Below are positions 20,584-31,530 of a stretch of 64,000 nucleotides of DNA, piece by piece. The notes beneath the pieces were generated by a model. It searched no databases. It saw only the letters and a program-made list of their open reading frames with translations, and was not told the DNA's origin. The position numbers and the translations under genes are program-made. Source of the stretch: Siphonodentalium dalli. Taxonomy: Eukaryota > Mollusca > Scaphopoda > Gadilida > Siphonodentaliidae. Where the stretch lies: the NCBI GenBank assembly GCA_032622095.1, contig CP136063.1, positions 65,239,897 through 65,303,896 of the forward strand, written 5' to 3'. The stretch's first letter is position 1; each line of letters begins with the position of its first letter.

Positions 20584-23069
20584 TTACTCATCGCGAGTCT
20601 CGGGCCACGCACATTCCCCAACAGCGAAATGTGAATGAGACCCCTCGATCAGTTGTGGATCTGGAATAAACGAGATCACTTCATCATAATTATACCAAGA
20701 AGTCATTACATTTTTTCGGCCAGCAAAAGCAGTTAGAATATTTAACGCCAACACGTTTCATGCATTTAACAAGCAATTCACGCTCAGACATTTATTCTAC
20801 AATACCAGGGTATATGGATTTCTGATACTCAACCAGTACGTACTTATCCACACCAGGAATCATGCTATCTGCCTTTCCATTCGCACAAAACTCACTCATC
20901 GGACCTACCTCTACAACCACGCCTCTACCTTTCTCAGCCTTCATCTCCTCACATATCTCCCCATCTCCAAAAACTACACCCGGATCCTGCACGCCGCATT
21001 CATTAACCGCGATATACCACCTTGCTCAACCACCGTCTTTTTACATATCTGCTCGCCCCGTATTTCCGCGGCAACCTCTACATGTGAACCGTGGTGCATG
21101 CGCGACTCATAATTCTTGCAATAATCGTGTTCAACCCAGCTTCCATCAACTATGTCGTCATCAACAACAGTCACATCGACGCGCACACCACTCTGCTCAC
21201 AACTTTCACTGACCACGCTACCTTGCTCGACCTCCACCTGCTCACATATCTCCTCACCACCCACAACCACTTCCGCTGCAACATCAAACTCAAACGCGCT
21301 AATCTCGCTATATACAAACTGGATCTGCCTCCGCAATCGTGCATATCTCCTCGCCCTCAACGACCACATCGCTCGACTCACAACATGCATTAACCACGCT
21401 ACCACACTCCTCAGCCTCCATCTCCTCACATATCTCCCTACTCCCCACATCTACCAGCACACCACTCGACTCAGAACATTCATTAACCACGCTACCACCT
21501 TGTTCAACCACTATCTCCTCACATGTCTCCTCGCATATCTCCCGATCCCTCACAGCCACATCTACCCGCACACGTCCACTCGACTCACAACATTCATTAA
21601 CCACGCTACCTCGTTCCTCAACCTCCATCTTCTCACACTCAATCCCCCCCCATCTACCAGCACACCGCTCGACTCACAACATTCATTAACCACGCTACCA
21701 CCTTGCTCAACCTCTTCAATCTCTTCACCCCTTGCAATCCTACTTCCATCACATATGCCTTCACCTATGGGGCGCCATCCCTGCAAATATTCGTTTTCGG
21801 AGATATCTCCTCGTAATTCGGAGATATCTCCTCGGTTTCGTGGAGATATTCCCTTGGAATTGCAATTCCTAGCAGATATCTGCTTGGAATATGGTCCATT
21901 ATGGAGATATCTCCTTGGATCCAAGGAGATATCTGCTTGGATTATGGAGATATCTCCTTCGATCCTAGAAGATATCTCCTCGCAACTACGAGATATCTGC
22001 TTGAAATATTTCCAACGAGATATCTCCTTGAAACCGAGGAGATATCTCCATAATCCAAGCAGATATCTGCTCGGATTATGGAGATATCTCCTTGAAATAG
22101 TTTTCAACGAGAGATCTCCTTGGACCCAAGGAGATATCTCCATATTCCAAGCAGATATTTCCTTGAAAATATTCCAAGCAGATATCTGCTTGGATTATGG
22201 AGATATCTCCTTGGAAAACCGCGGCCATGAAATATTAATGATTTCTCCGCAGTAATCAGTACATATACGTTTTTTTCCATTTTTTCGAAATACATCCAAG
22301 CAGATATCTGCTCGGAATATGGAGATATATCCTTGAAATATTTTTCAAGCAGATATCTCCATAATGCGAGCAGATATCTGCTTGGATCCAAGGAGATATC
22401 TCCTTGAACATATTTCAAGGAGATGTCTCCATAATGCGAGCAGATATCTGCTTGGGTCCAATGAGATATCTCCTTGGATCCAAGCAGATATCTGCTCGCA
22501 TTATGGAGATATCTCCTCGGTTTCAAGGTGATATCTCCTTGAAAATATTTCCGAGGAGATATCTCCATATTCCAAGCAGATATCTCATTGAAACCGAAGA
22601 GATATCTCCATAATGCGAGCAGATATCTGCTTGGATCCAAGGAGATATCTCCGAAAACGAATATTTGCAGGGATGGCGCCCCATATTCACCTCTCACATT
22701 ACTTGTTCTCTTTACACACCGTTTCACATTCCTCCGAGCCACAATACGCTTTTCGAATTTCTTCGCAACTTGCACAACTACATTCTCGGCAACTTTGTCG
22801 CTCTCATCAATCACATATACCTTATTCGGAACTACGTTCTCACAAATAACTTCAACGCAAGGGGCAACTCTTACTGATTCACCCCTATCTTCAACACAAA
22901 CTTCTGCATCCTGTTCCCCTTTACCACCTGTCTCGCTCACCTGGCTTTCAAAATAAGCAGTTTTAAATGCACGACCCTTACCAATACCACTCTCACTGTC
23001 ACATTCACAGCTAGTATCTCTGAAAGAAATGTTCAGTGGTGTAACCGACTTCAATTGATGACTCCTCAT
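20584..23069 (-). pseudogene. Acidic repeat-protein gene, frameshifted and interrupted by a palindromic element
   Basis: Not a family I recognise. The first ATG is at 23069 (an in-frame TGA lies just upstream of 23102). About 120 residues without a known domain lead to SNVRGE, where the 920-bp element sits. Removing the element and one TTCACC keeps the frame open into GICDGSRIARGEEIEEV. A repeated unit of roughly 30 residues follows, built on GEEICEE, VEVEQGGSVVNECCESSG and VRVDV, in at least five diverged copies. Frameshifts occur at a G8 run (about 21645), near 21315 and near 20990, and there is a TAA after YPGIVE (20792). The C-terminal part (KYVLVEYQKSIYPGIV, then LLVKCMKRVGV, CFCWP, and YDEVISFIPDPQL in a shifted frame) ends at 20584. 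Its pattern of conserved-looking aromatic, Gly and Pro residues suggests a small folded module. At least four lesions make it a pseudogene unless assembly errors are involved. Confidence 0.6.
21760..22691. mobile_element. Palindrome-packed TIR element with 6-bp TSD
   Basis: TTCACC at 21760-21765 and 22686-22691 flanks a 920-bp element with about 45-bp TIRs (TATGGGGCGCCATCCCTGCA at one end, complement at the other). The inside is an array of roughly thirty GATATC-centred palindromes in two flavours, GGAGATATCTCC and AGCAGATATCTGCT. They are spaced by further palindromic or semi-palindromic linkers such as CTTGGATCCAAG. A unique core of about 80 bp lies at 22214-22296. No transposase. A 6-bp TSD is reported for Polinton and for Dada-type elements, but the ends match neither clearly; superfamily unknown. 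Confidence 0.85.
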
Positions 23070-23102
23070 AGTTCCGCTAACTGTTTTCAATGTTCGTGAC
23101 AC

Positions 23103-24480
23103 AATTCATTTCTATATGGGACAATATGTTGTAACAATTTACAAGAACACGTCCTTCCAATAACACTGGCTGTATTTCTGTAACAACCACTCAAGTTGTG
23201 TTCGATCGTGCACCCAATGAACACACACGACTAATATAACTAACGAAAAGCATTATAATATATATTTACTTCCTACTGTCGTAGTTCGGAAGCCTTCCCT
23301 GAAACAAAATATCGACATAACATACACGAACATACTTAACCTATACTTAATAATATATCTTTCGTGTAACAATAAAGCCAAAACCTCAACGCTAGAAAAC
23401 GTAATATTTTTTAAATCAGAGAACTATTGCTAGGTGAATGATAAATAAAGTATTGCTCAATCATTGGCACATCATGTGATATATATCCCGGCACACTGGA
23501 AACTTTGAGGCACCAGGAAACTCAGGCAGATCGTACACATAGCATTGGATGTATTTAATGTAACGTGCACATGCTATCAGAAGAGCGTACATGATATCGT
23601 GAAGGAATTGGCACGCGTGATTATTATAACTTAGCGAACTCATTATAATACATTTTACCCCATGGCCATATTGTTTAAAAGACGTCCCCCTAACGCCGAA
23701 TCAACTCCCAACGTATCAATATCCTTACTATAACCTACATATATCCCTCGTGTAACACTAATTTCCAAAATTTAACACTAGAAAGGTTACTATTATCCAA
23801 ACCAGAAAATAGTTCGAGTTGAAAGACAAACATAACCAATTAAATATTATGTATATCGTGTGATATATTTCCGCGGCAAAGAAAAGAGAAAAAATATTAA
23901 ATGCCACAGGCATGTCCTCTGGATAACAATTGTTGTATTTACTGTAACGGCCACTCGATTTGAGTTAGATCGTACACGGAATCATGTTGCAACCGAAGGA
24001 ATAACTAATAAAAAGTAACAGTCTCGTTATAATTGATGTTTTCTCCCGGCTATCATGGTTTCATAACAATCACATGAAATGCAAAATCGACTTACCACAT
24101 AAGAACATCTTTAATGTAACATAAACATATCTTTCACGTAACGAAAATTCAAAACATCGACGCACGAAAATGATAATATTTTCCAAATCAAACACATTTT
24201 GTAATCTGAAAGAAGAACAAGACCCCAGTTACACCCTCTAGATATTTCAGCTTGGTGTTGCATGTGTTCACGCACAAACAGCCTCTGTAAACAGCATCCT
24301 TCCCCTTTCGTTACAGTATTGGTCTCTCCTGTAACGTTTTGGCTTGTTACAACAGAGAACGTTACAGTAGAGATGTACAGACCATTCTGGTCACGGCATT
24401 CAGTGAGTTCTCCCTCCAGTATGGCGAAAATAGGGAAGTATAAAATACACCACAGTGGCTTCCGAAACATTTATTTGAAA
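23103..24480. repeat. Degenerate tandem repeat, about 390-bp unit, three copies
   Basis: Diverged landmarks recur about every 390 bases: TCAACGCTAGAAAACGTAAT (23388), TTTAACACTAGAAAGGTTAC (23770) and CATCGACGCACGAAAATGAT (24154), each preceded by a CGTGTAAC- or CACGTAAC-type motif and followed by AT-rich text ending in AAATCA or AAACCA. TGTATTT(C/A)(T/C)GTAACG also recurs. It lies immediately upstream of the repeat-protein pseudogene. Short ORFs here are not credible. Confidence 0.55.
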
Positions 24481-25097
24481 CATAATTATACATATGTTAT
24501 AGCGAACAAACATGCGTTATTTAAAAGACGACTTTGAAAAGTACGCGAGGGGGTCAACCTACCTATTATATAATTGTGTTATCGCAAGTTGTTTTTTGAT
24601 TCAGATGACATGCGTTTCTGATATTGTGACATACACAGCGTCACGGAGCACAAAATACGGAGATTATAAATATCAGGGATACGTCATTATGTCAAGTAAA
24701 TAGCACTTCGTTACATGAGAGACAAAATGCTGAAGTACAAAGTTTCTGAGCAATTTTCACTTAGTTAAGTTCAATCTTGGGTGGTGTATATGTGACAGTA
24801 GTTCATATCAAGAACTAAACTAATGATATGCCAGAGGATTTTCTCGGTGGCATGTAGTTAATATATCGAAATTTCGATTTTAGCCTGTAAATTTTTGCTG
24901 GGGACAGGCCATTTTGGTCAAATCTGGCCATTAATGAGCCCATTACATACATATATACCCGAACATCACGCTTATTTGTGTGTGCATGTTATGACAGTGA
25001 TGGAGATGCACACTAGGAACAATAGTTGGGATCCACACGTTGCATTGTGCACTCATCATCCACCGAGGACATAAATTTTGACCAAAATTGATATTGA
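24481..25097. other. No gene recognised
   Basis: AT-rich, no TIR pair or protein-like ORF detected. Confidence 0.4.
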
Positions 25098-25537
25098 CTC
25101 TTCTATCGATTAATATTAATTTTATTTCGAATATTTTCTGGTCTAAAAAGGTGTGTTTGTTCAGCTAACGAACAATAGTGGTTACTGTTAGCAGAGACCA
25201 GAAAGTTTTATTGTACAATTTTGTCACAAATAAACGTTAATTATACTCATTATCGCTCATATCTGTGGAACAAAACAATACAAACAATCAATCTGGGATA
25301 TTTGACTTCCGGTGCGTAGCCATAGGAACAGCCCAGTGCTCTATGTCGCAATATGTTATCATCCGAATGGTCTGTTCTAAAAATAGTAACATAAACGGCC
25401 CCGATTTAATATTCGAAATAAAATCAATATTAATTGATAGAAGCTTTTCCAGACAGGGGTCTTCAGTTCATATCTATTATTTTATACCCACGCAACTATT
25501 TCAAATTTGTTATTTAAAGAGATAAACCATCTTTAAA
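25098..25537 (+). mobile_element. MITE family A, 5'-truncated
   Basis: It starts inside family A (CTTCTATCGATTAATATTAA) and runs to the right TIR and TTAA at about 25534-25537. The first 75 or so bases, including the left TIR, are missing. Confidence 0.8.
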
Positions 25538-26339
25538 TATGAGATTACGAATTAATGTAATCATGGTTTAGGAGAAAATAGTAACTTTTCCCGTCAAAAT
25601 CTGGACAATCATTTAAATATGGATTATTTGAAATAGATGAGTGGGTATTAAATAATAAATATGAATTGAAGACCCATGTCCGGAAATCATTCTATCAATT
25701 CCCATTGATTTTATTTCGAATATTTTATTACGTAATGAGATGATTAATTAGGACAATTTATTATTCTGTATTCTGGGGGTACCATATAGCGATAGAAAAT
25801 ATTAGGCTCTTCACATAGCTACATATTGGCATAGAATAGGATTAGATACGACAGCGCCCAATGTTTATGTTTTCAAAGCGAGAGATAACTCTAAGATGCC
25901 CGTGATTTCGTTAAATATTACTTTTACGAAAATACGGGCATGTCTAAAGGAATCACTGAACTAAATGGTTTCCCCATAGCTGACAGTGTTAACGTTTCGG
26001 CCAAATTCACTGAATTGAAGCCTGCAGGCCATACCAGTGATGTTTACCCAGCTAGATTGACACCAATTGCTCACGAAAATGCAAGAAAAATCATAGGTCA
26101 TGTGTTTACTTTTTTAAATAAATCCCCAAATGTACGACAGGGTTATCCGACGGCCAAATTTGAGCTGGAAAAACCCAGAACTACAGCAGTTAGTTATATA
26201 AATTTCCCGCTCACAAAAATCCATTCCCCCATTCATTCACCAGTTTAAATTATTTAGATATTATGTACAAGTCAAATAAACGTGATGTCATCCTTTAATA
26301 AAGTCTCGCATGAATCAGGTGAATGTCATTCTTCAGTTA
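25538..26339 (+). other. Mostly unassigned; one small ORF
   Basis: 25650-25740 is a diverged A-like piece (CCATGTCCGGAAATCATTC). An ATG-started 102-codon ORF at 25940-26248 (MSKGITELNGFPIADSVN start) has protein-like composition, but I see no domain, signal or splice context; hypothetical at best. Confidence 0.3.
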
Positions 26340-26880
26340 CCTCCACATTTAGCTCACGACTCTAGAACACATTTAGCTCCCTGATTCCTGTATATATATA
26401 GACGTTAAATTTCGTAAAATTCAATTTTTTCTAATATATATCTATATGTGTGAAACAAAGCGTTTCTTATAATATTTTATCAAAATATAGACCCAACTGG
26501 AATCAAAAATGGATTATATCGAGCAGTAGTTGTTTATTTTTCCAATATGAGGCATCCTGAAAATTAGTGTCAATCCTCAAAATAACGCAAAAAAATCTGA
26601 TTTTTTTTCAATTTTACTAGCTGATGCATCTCGTATAACTGAAGTATGCCCTTGTATACCATAGTATTACTAAATTGAAGAAGAAATATTAGTATACATT
26701 TTGAGAGGGATATCTTGTCCATTTTGAATCCATATTCATGCAGAATTTGGCAATTTATAATAAACATTTACCAATATTAAATAAAAAATTAAAATAAAAA
26801 ATACTTCAATAGCAATATGAAGCAACAATAAGTCAATTTATTTTTCTAAACATAATGATACAACATCAGACACAGCCTCA
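26340..26880 (+). repeat. Repeat family E, copy 1
   Basis: Shares with the copies at 27285, 29807 and 59888 the segments AAAGCGTTTCTTATAATATT, TATCGAGCAGTAGT, CCAATATGAGGCATCCTGAA and ACAACATCAGACACAGCCTC. The boundaries are undefined. The E tail is repeatedly followed by ACACATTTAGCTTCCTGA and, in some copies, by the 44-bp minisatellite. Confidence 0.7.
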
Positions 26881-27284
26881 GTCATGAAATTTTACCCGAT
26901 GGCACCACATACTGTCTGTTTAACAAACTGCCATGTGATAGTTTTGCACGACAGTAACTCTAGTGGTGATGCCATCACCCCCCCCCCCCCGACTGGAAGT
27001 GGAGCTACGGCCCCCGGTAAGGCTACTGGGTGCCGGAAAAGCTTAATTGGATCGACTGCCACCTTTTCCCAATGGGAGGGGGGCTAACGCTCAACAAAAA
27101 TATGGGGGTGGGGTTTTAGACCCCCTGACCTATAATAGTACCTGATGTCCATGCAAAATTCCCATATTTGTCACTTTCTTTACTATCTACAGGCGAATCC
27201 ATGCGTTTCTTCTTTAAATCTGTCCAAAGTGTGGTCATTATCATTTGAATTTGAAAATATGGAATTAACAACTTATCATGGCCA
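26881..27284. other. Unique stretch with a poly-C tract
   Basis: A run of about 12 C bases at 26980 lies in CG-richer DNA (26960-27120). No gene supported. Confidence 0.4.
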
Positions 27285-27960
27285 GACGTTAAATTTCGTA
27301 ATTTTTTTCTTATATATATGTATATGTGTGAAACACAGCGTTTCTTATAATATTTTATCAAAATATAGACCTTACTGGAATAAAAAATGGATTATATCGA
27401 GCAGTAGTGGGCTTGTTGTCTGATCCTCATTTCCATACATTATCTCTTCTATTTATGCATATTTGTATCATCTGTATATTATTATGTTATGTTGGATTTG
27501 GAAATAAAAATATGTTTACACTAGTAGTGGTTTATTTTTCCAATATGAGGCATCCTGAAAATTAGTGTCAATCCTCAAAATAAAGCCAAAAAAAATAGAT
27601 TTGTTTTTCAATTTTACTAGGTGATGCATCTCGTATAACTGAAGTATGCCCTTATATACCGTAATGTTACTAAATTGAAGAGGAAATGTTAATACACATT
27701 TTGAGAGGGATATCATGTCCAATTAAAAACCCTTTTCGTGCAGAATTTGGCAATGTATAATAAACATTTACCAAAATTAACAGAAAATTAAAATAAAAAA
27801 TACTTTAATAGCAATATAAAGCACAATAAGTCAATTTAAATATCTAAACATAATGATACAACATCAGACACAGCCTCGGGCATGAAATTTTACGGTGTAC
27901 TCGCTCCCCGACTCTAGAACACATTTAGCTTCCTGACGTAGTTCAGACAATGTTTTCCTT
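27285..27960 (+). repeat. Repeat family E, copy 2
   Basis: A fuller E copy, starting near GACGTTAAATTTCGTAA and containing the GGGCTTGTTGTCTGATCCTC segment absent from copy 1, running into CTTCCTGACGTAGTTCAGAC just before the minisatellite. A 68-codon minus-strand ORF is common to the E copies but has no recognisable domain. Confidence 0.75.
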
Positions 27961-28291
27961 GGTTATGTTAGTAGAATGATACGGTCGACTTGCTTCTGAT
28001 TTTCGGTTATGTTAGTAGAATTATACGGTCGACTTGCTTCTGATTTTCGGTTATGTTAGTAGAATGATACGGTCGACTGCTTCTGATTTTCGGTTATGTT
28101 AGTAGAATGATACGGTCGACTTGCTTCTGATTTTCGCCGGGTTATGTTAGTAGAATGATACGGTCGACTTGCTTCTGATTTTCGGTTATGTTAGTAGAAT
28201 GATACGGTCGATTTGCTTCTGATTTTCGGTTATATTAATTGAATGGTACGGTCGATTTGCTTCTTATTTTCGGTTATGTTAGTAGAATGCT
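27961..28291 (+). repeat. 44-bp minisatellite, about 7-8 units
   Basis: Unit GGTTATGTTAGTAGAATGAT followed by ACGGTCGACTTGCTTCTGAT and TTTC. Some units are 48 bp through an extra GCCG. The same unit forms a longer array at 59039-59887 and a short one at 60355-60531. Confidence 0.92.
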
Positions 28292-28942
28292 ACATTACCC
28301 CCGATGACATAGTGCCAAAGTAGTAACGGTACCATTGTTTACGTACCCGAACAAGTGCATAATATGTCTTTAAATAATAAAAACAATCATAGAATTCTGA
28401 TTAATCCAGCCTGATTAATTAAGCAACACCTTTCAGAACCTTTATGTATCAGAGAAATTGCACAAATGTATATTTCCATAAGTTAGAAATTCTTTTTTTT
28501 TAAATCGATTTAAATAAAAACATCTTGATTTAAATAAAATAAATCTATTTTTGTTATTTATTTATTTTTTAAATCAAAAAATCACCAACCATGATTTAAA
28601 AACGCAGCGATAAATCACCAGCACGAGTGCAATATTAATGGACCATAAGATAGGGCATGACCATAATTAAATAGACAGCTACTCCGCTGCTAATTGGCCC
28701 ATTCTAGCCCACGCCCAAGCAAATCCTGCGTGCTCAGTAATTAGTAAACACGTTTTGTCGTGACATGGCATGATTAGGTTTGACGCTTGGATATAGTGTG
28801 AGTAAGATGACAGCTTGGAGGCGTCAATACGCGAGCTGTGTGACAAGCTGCTAGATTTCACTGAACGAAATTCTCAACAATAAACAAGTCGTCTGACATG
28901 TACATAATAATGTACCCACGATATATATAGATATAGAGTTTC
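28292..28942 (+). repeat. Segmental duplication, copy I, left block
   Basis: Matches 60532-61617 of copy II in order (AGTAGTAACGGTACCATTG, CAGACAGCTACTCCGCTGC-like text, GACATGTACATAAT). Copy II has MITE B at 60777, whereas here the site is empty: TTGATTTAAATAAAATAAAT around 28524-28545. No gene. Confidence 0.85.
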
Positions 28943-29403
28943 GTGTCTATTCTGGTCACTCCTCGACCGACAGCCACAGTGACAGGACGTCCAATTAACC
29001 AGCTCTCCAAAGCGACACAGCTCGGTAAGTTATCTCTCGACTTCCACTGATCTATCTTATCAATAATTTTCTCACCGTTTACGTTTCAAATTGGTCTTTT
29101 GGATATATATATACTTGCAATCAAATTCAGACCGATAAGCGAACTCATACAGTGATTTATTGAAAATCTTACTGGATTTCAAACAACTTTTCATTTAACA
29201 TGCAATAACACGCATAGTATCCGACTCAGATAAGAGACAGCACTCGGTGATTAATTGGTTTTCTACCGGCTAGCACACAACCGCTCGACTTAATTAACAC
29301 TACAGCAGTAAGGTCTTTTGTCCAGTGAGTAGTCATTACAAGCTCGAACCGACAACCTGTACACCCGAGTCACCTAAAATTGACCAGTACAGCTACAGTC
29401 AAA

Positions 29404-31530
29404 ATGGATTCCATAGAAAATAATCCCTTATTCATAAGCCTCCAGAAAGTAAATGATTCATTACTTAAGAAAATAGATGGTCTAGAAGAACAAATCAGGA
29501 TTATGGCGGAAGATAACAGGAATATGGCGAAAGATAACGCAATTACACTAAATAACCTCGCGAATTCGTTCGGAAAAAAAGACACAGAAGGAAAGAAGAA
29601 GACGACAATCGACAAGGGAAAAAAAAGGTAAAGGTAAGACATCCACTCGCACGAAGCACATCCCAACCTCATCTACACGACCCGGCACCAGCACACAAGC
29701 CGTCTCCTTCAACTCTAGCATTATCAATTCAGTTCCTCAACCACCTTCACCTAAAGTCGTACAGGGAAGAACCATGCCAAACAACACCCCACTTTCATCA
29801 TCGAGCAAAGCGTTTCTTATAATATTTTATCAAAATATAGACCTTACTGGAATAAAAAATGGATTATATCGAGCAGTAGTGGGCTTGTTGTCTGATCCTC
29901 ATTTCCATACATTATCTCTTCTATTTATGCATATTTGTATCATCTGTATATTATTATGTTATGTTGGATTTGGAAATAAAAATATGTTTAAACTAGTAGT
30001 GGTTTATTTTTCCAATATGAGGCATCCTGAAAATTAGTGTCAATCCTCAAAATAAAGCCAAAAAAATTAGATTTGTTTTTCAATTTTACTAGGTGATGCA
30101 TCTCGTGTAACTGAAGTATGCCCTTATATACCGTAATGTTACTAAATTGAAGAGGAAATGTTAATACACATTTTGAGAGGGATATCATGTCCAATTAAAA
30201 ACCCTTTTCGTGCAGAATTTGGCAATGTATAATAAACATTTACCAAAATTAACAGAAAATTAAAATAAAAAATACTTTAATAGCAATATAAAGCACAATA
30301 AGTCAATTTAAATATCTAAACATAATGATACAACATCAGACACAGCCTCGGGCATGAAATTTTACGGTGTACTCGCTCCCCGACTCTAGAACACATTTAG
30401 CTTCCTGAAACATTTCTCATTTTGAACACATTTCCGTTCCAAACCCAGTGTCTCCACTGGACTCATCCAATTCACTTAACATAGAAATGGACGGAACCAC
30501 CTATTCACCCTGGAACCAAGCCCCCATACGCTCGGCAAAACGAAAATTAGAACCTGACTTTGATAATCAAGGGAAACGAATGCGGGTAAATCAGAACACC
30601 TCACCCAAACCGACAAGTTCTCATCCCAGAAAGACCCTAACATTATTCGTTGAAAATGCTACTAATGAAATGAAAAAAAAACCCTACTTCTTCTCAAAGT
30701 TAATAAAAGACCACTCTTTCGTAGCGCAAACTACAAAAAGCAACAATCTCTTAATATACCCCCACACAGAACGTACAATGCACTATCTTATGAACAAGGC
30801 ATCGAAGGAAATACCCCAACTATCCAAAGTCACTTTCAGACCAACAAAGGGAAAAAGAGATACGGAAAAAACAGCCAATCTGAATGTCTTAAAATGTGGG
30901 GTTAATCCCGAGATCCCCGTAGAAGACGTCAATAAAACCTTGGGCCCTGAATACACCGCAAAAAGGATGAAATCAGCTAAAAATGGGGATGCACCTACCA
31001 GGAAAATAAAAGTTACATGCCCAGACTTGCGTTCAAAAGATCGCTTACTTCAGGGAATTACACTGGTTATTAGCAAATTTAGACATAGAGTAGTTGAATA
31101 CAAACAACCCATCCAGCCCACCCAATGTTTCAAATGCCTGGGATTCTTTCACAAAAGCGAAAATTGCCCTACCACCACCCAGACTTGTAAGAAATGTGCG
31201 GGACCCCACTCCTACAAAGATTGCAATGAAACAATAAACTGCCTGGGGGACCATCCAGCCACTTACCAGGGCTGTGCGCACCAAAAGATAGCAATGGATT
31301 TAAAAGAAGATAATAGTAAGACTTATGCAGCTGTAACCAAAAAACCTGGGGATGCCACCGACGCTATCCGACTGGCCGCCACGATCAACTTAATTCTCAG
31401 AGACTTTAAAGAACAAAATGATAACATTAGTATACTGAATAACGTCACAAAAAATGTAAACAAACACTTCAAAACCAATATTTCAATAACCTCCGTTCGA
31501 AATTACAGCAATGATGTTCTCAAGAAGTAA
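29404..31530 (+). pseudogene. LINE ORF1 (gag-like, zinc knuckles), split by repeat E
   Basis: RNA-binding nucleocapsid-like protein of the LINE. The ATG at 29404 opens a helical, coiled-coil-like start (LQKVNDSLLKKIDGLEEQIR). A frameshift in an A-rich run near 29620 ends the frame after KKR. The text continues in another frame to 29806, where about 600 bp of repeat E intervene. The C-terminal part resumes from about 30412 (open from 30448) and includes the Cys-His motifs CFKCLGFFHKSENC and CKKCAGPHSYKDC, then a third, NCLGDHPATYQGC. This zinc-knuckle trio is typical of Jockey-superfamily ORF1 proteins. The stop at 31528-31530 overlaps an ATG (31513) in the ORF2 frame. Confidence 0.85.
29807..30408 (+). 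repeat. Repeat family E, copy 3, inserted in LINE ORF1
   Basis: Nearly identical to copy 2 from AAAGCGTTTCTTATAATATT to ACACATTTAGCTTCCTGA but lacking the E left part and the minisatellite. AAA is shared at both junctions, too short to count as a TSD. High similarity to copy 2 implies recent movement or conversion. Confidence 0.85.

Noticed and set aside
21152-22255. Long plus-strand ORF (367 codons) across the palindromic element
   Set aside because: The GATATC palindromes contain no stop in several frames, so long ORFs appear on both strands; residues (EISPRFRGDIS repeats) simply translate the array. The coding signal outside the element is on the minus strand.
22104-22685. C-terminal half of the 332-codon minus-strand ORF (RRYLLGSKEIS repeats)
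   Set aside because: It translates the inserted palindrome array, not host protein; only the part above about 22686 belongs to the host gene.
27961-28291. CRISPR array
   Set aside because: Units are head-to-tail without unique spacers, and the context is a eukaryotic genome; it is a minisatellite. The same applies to 48064, 57812 and 58999.
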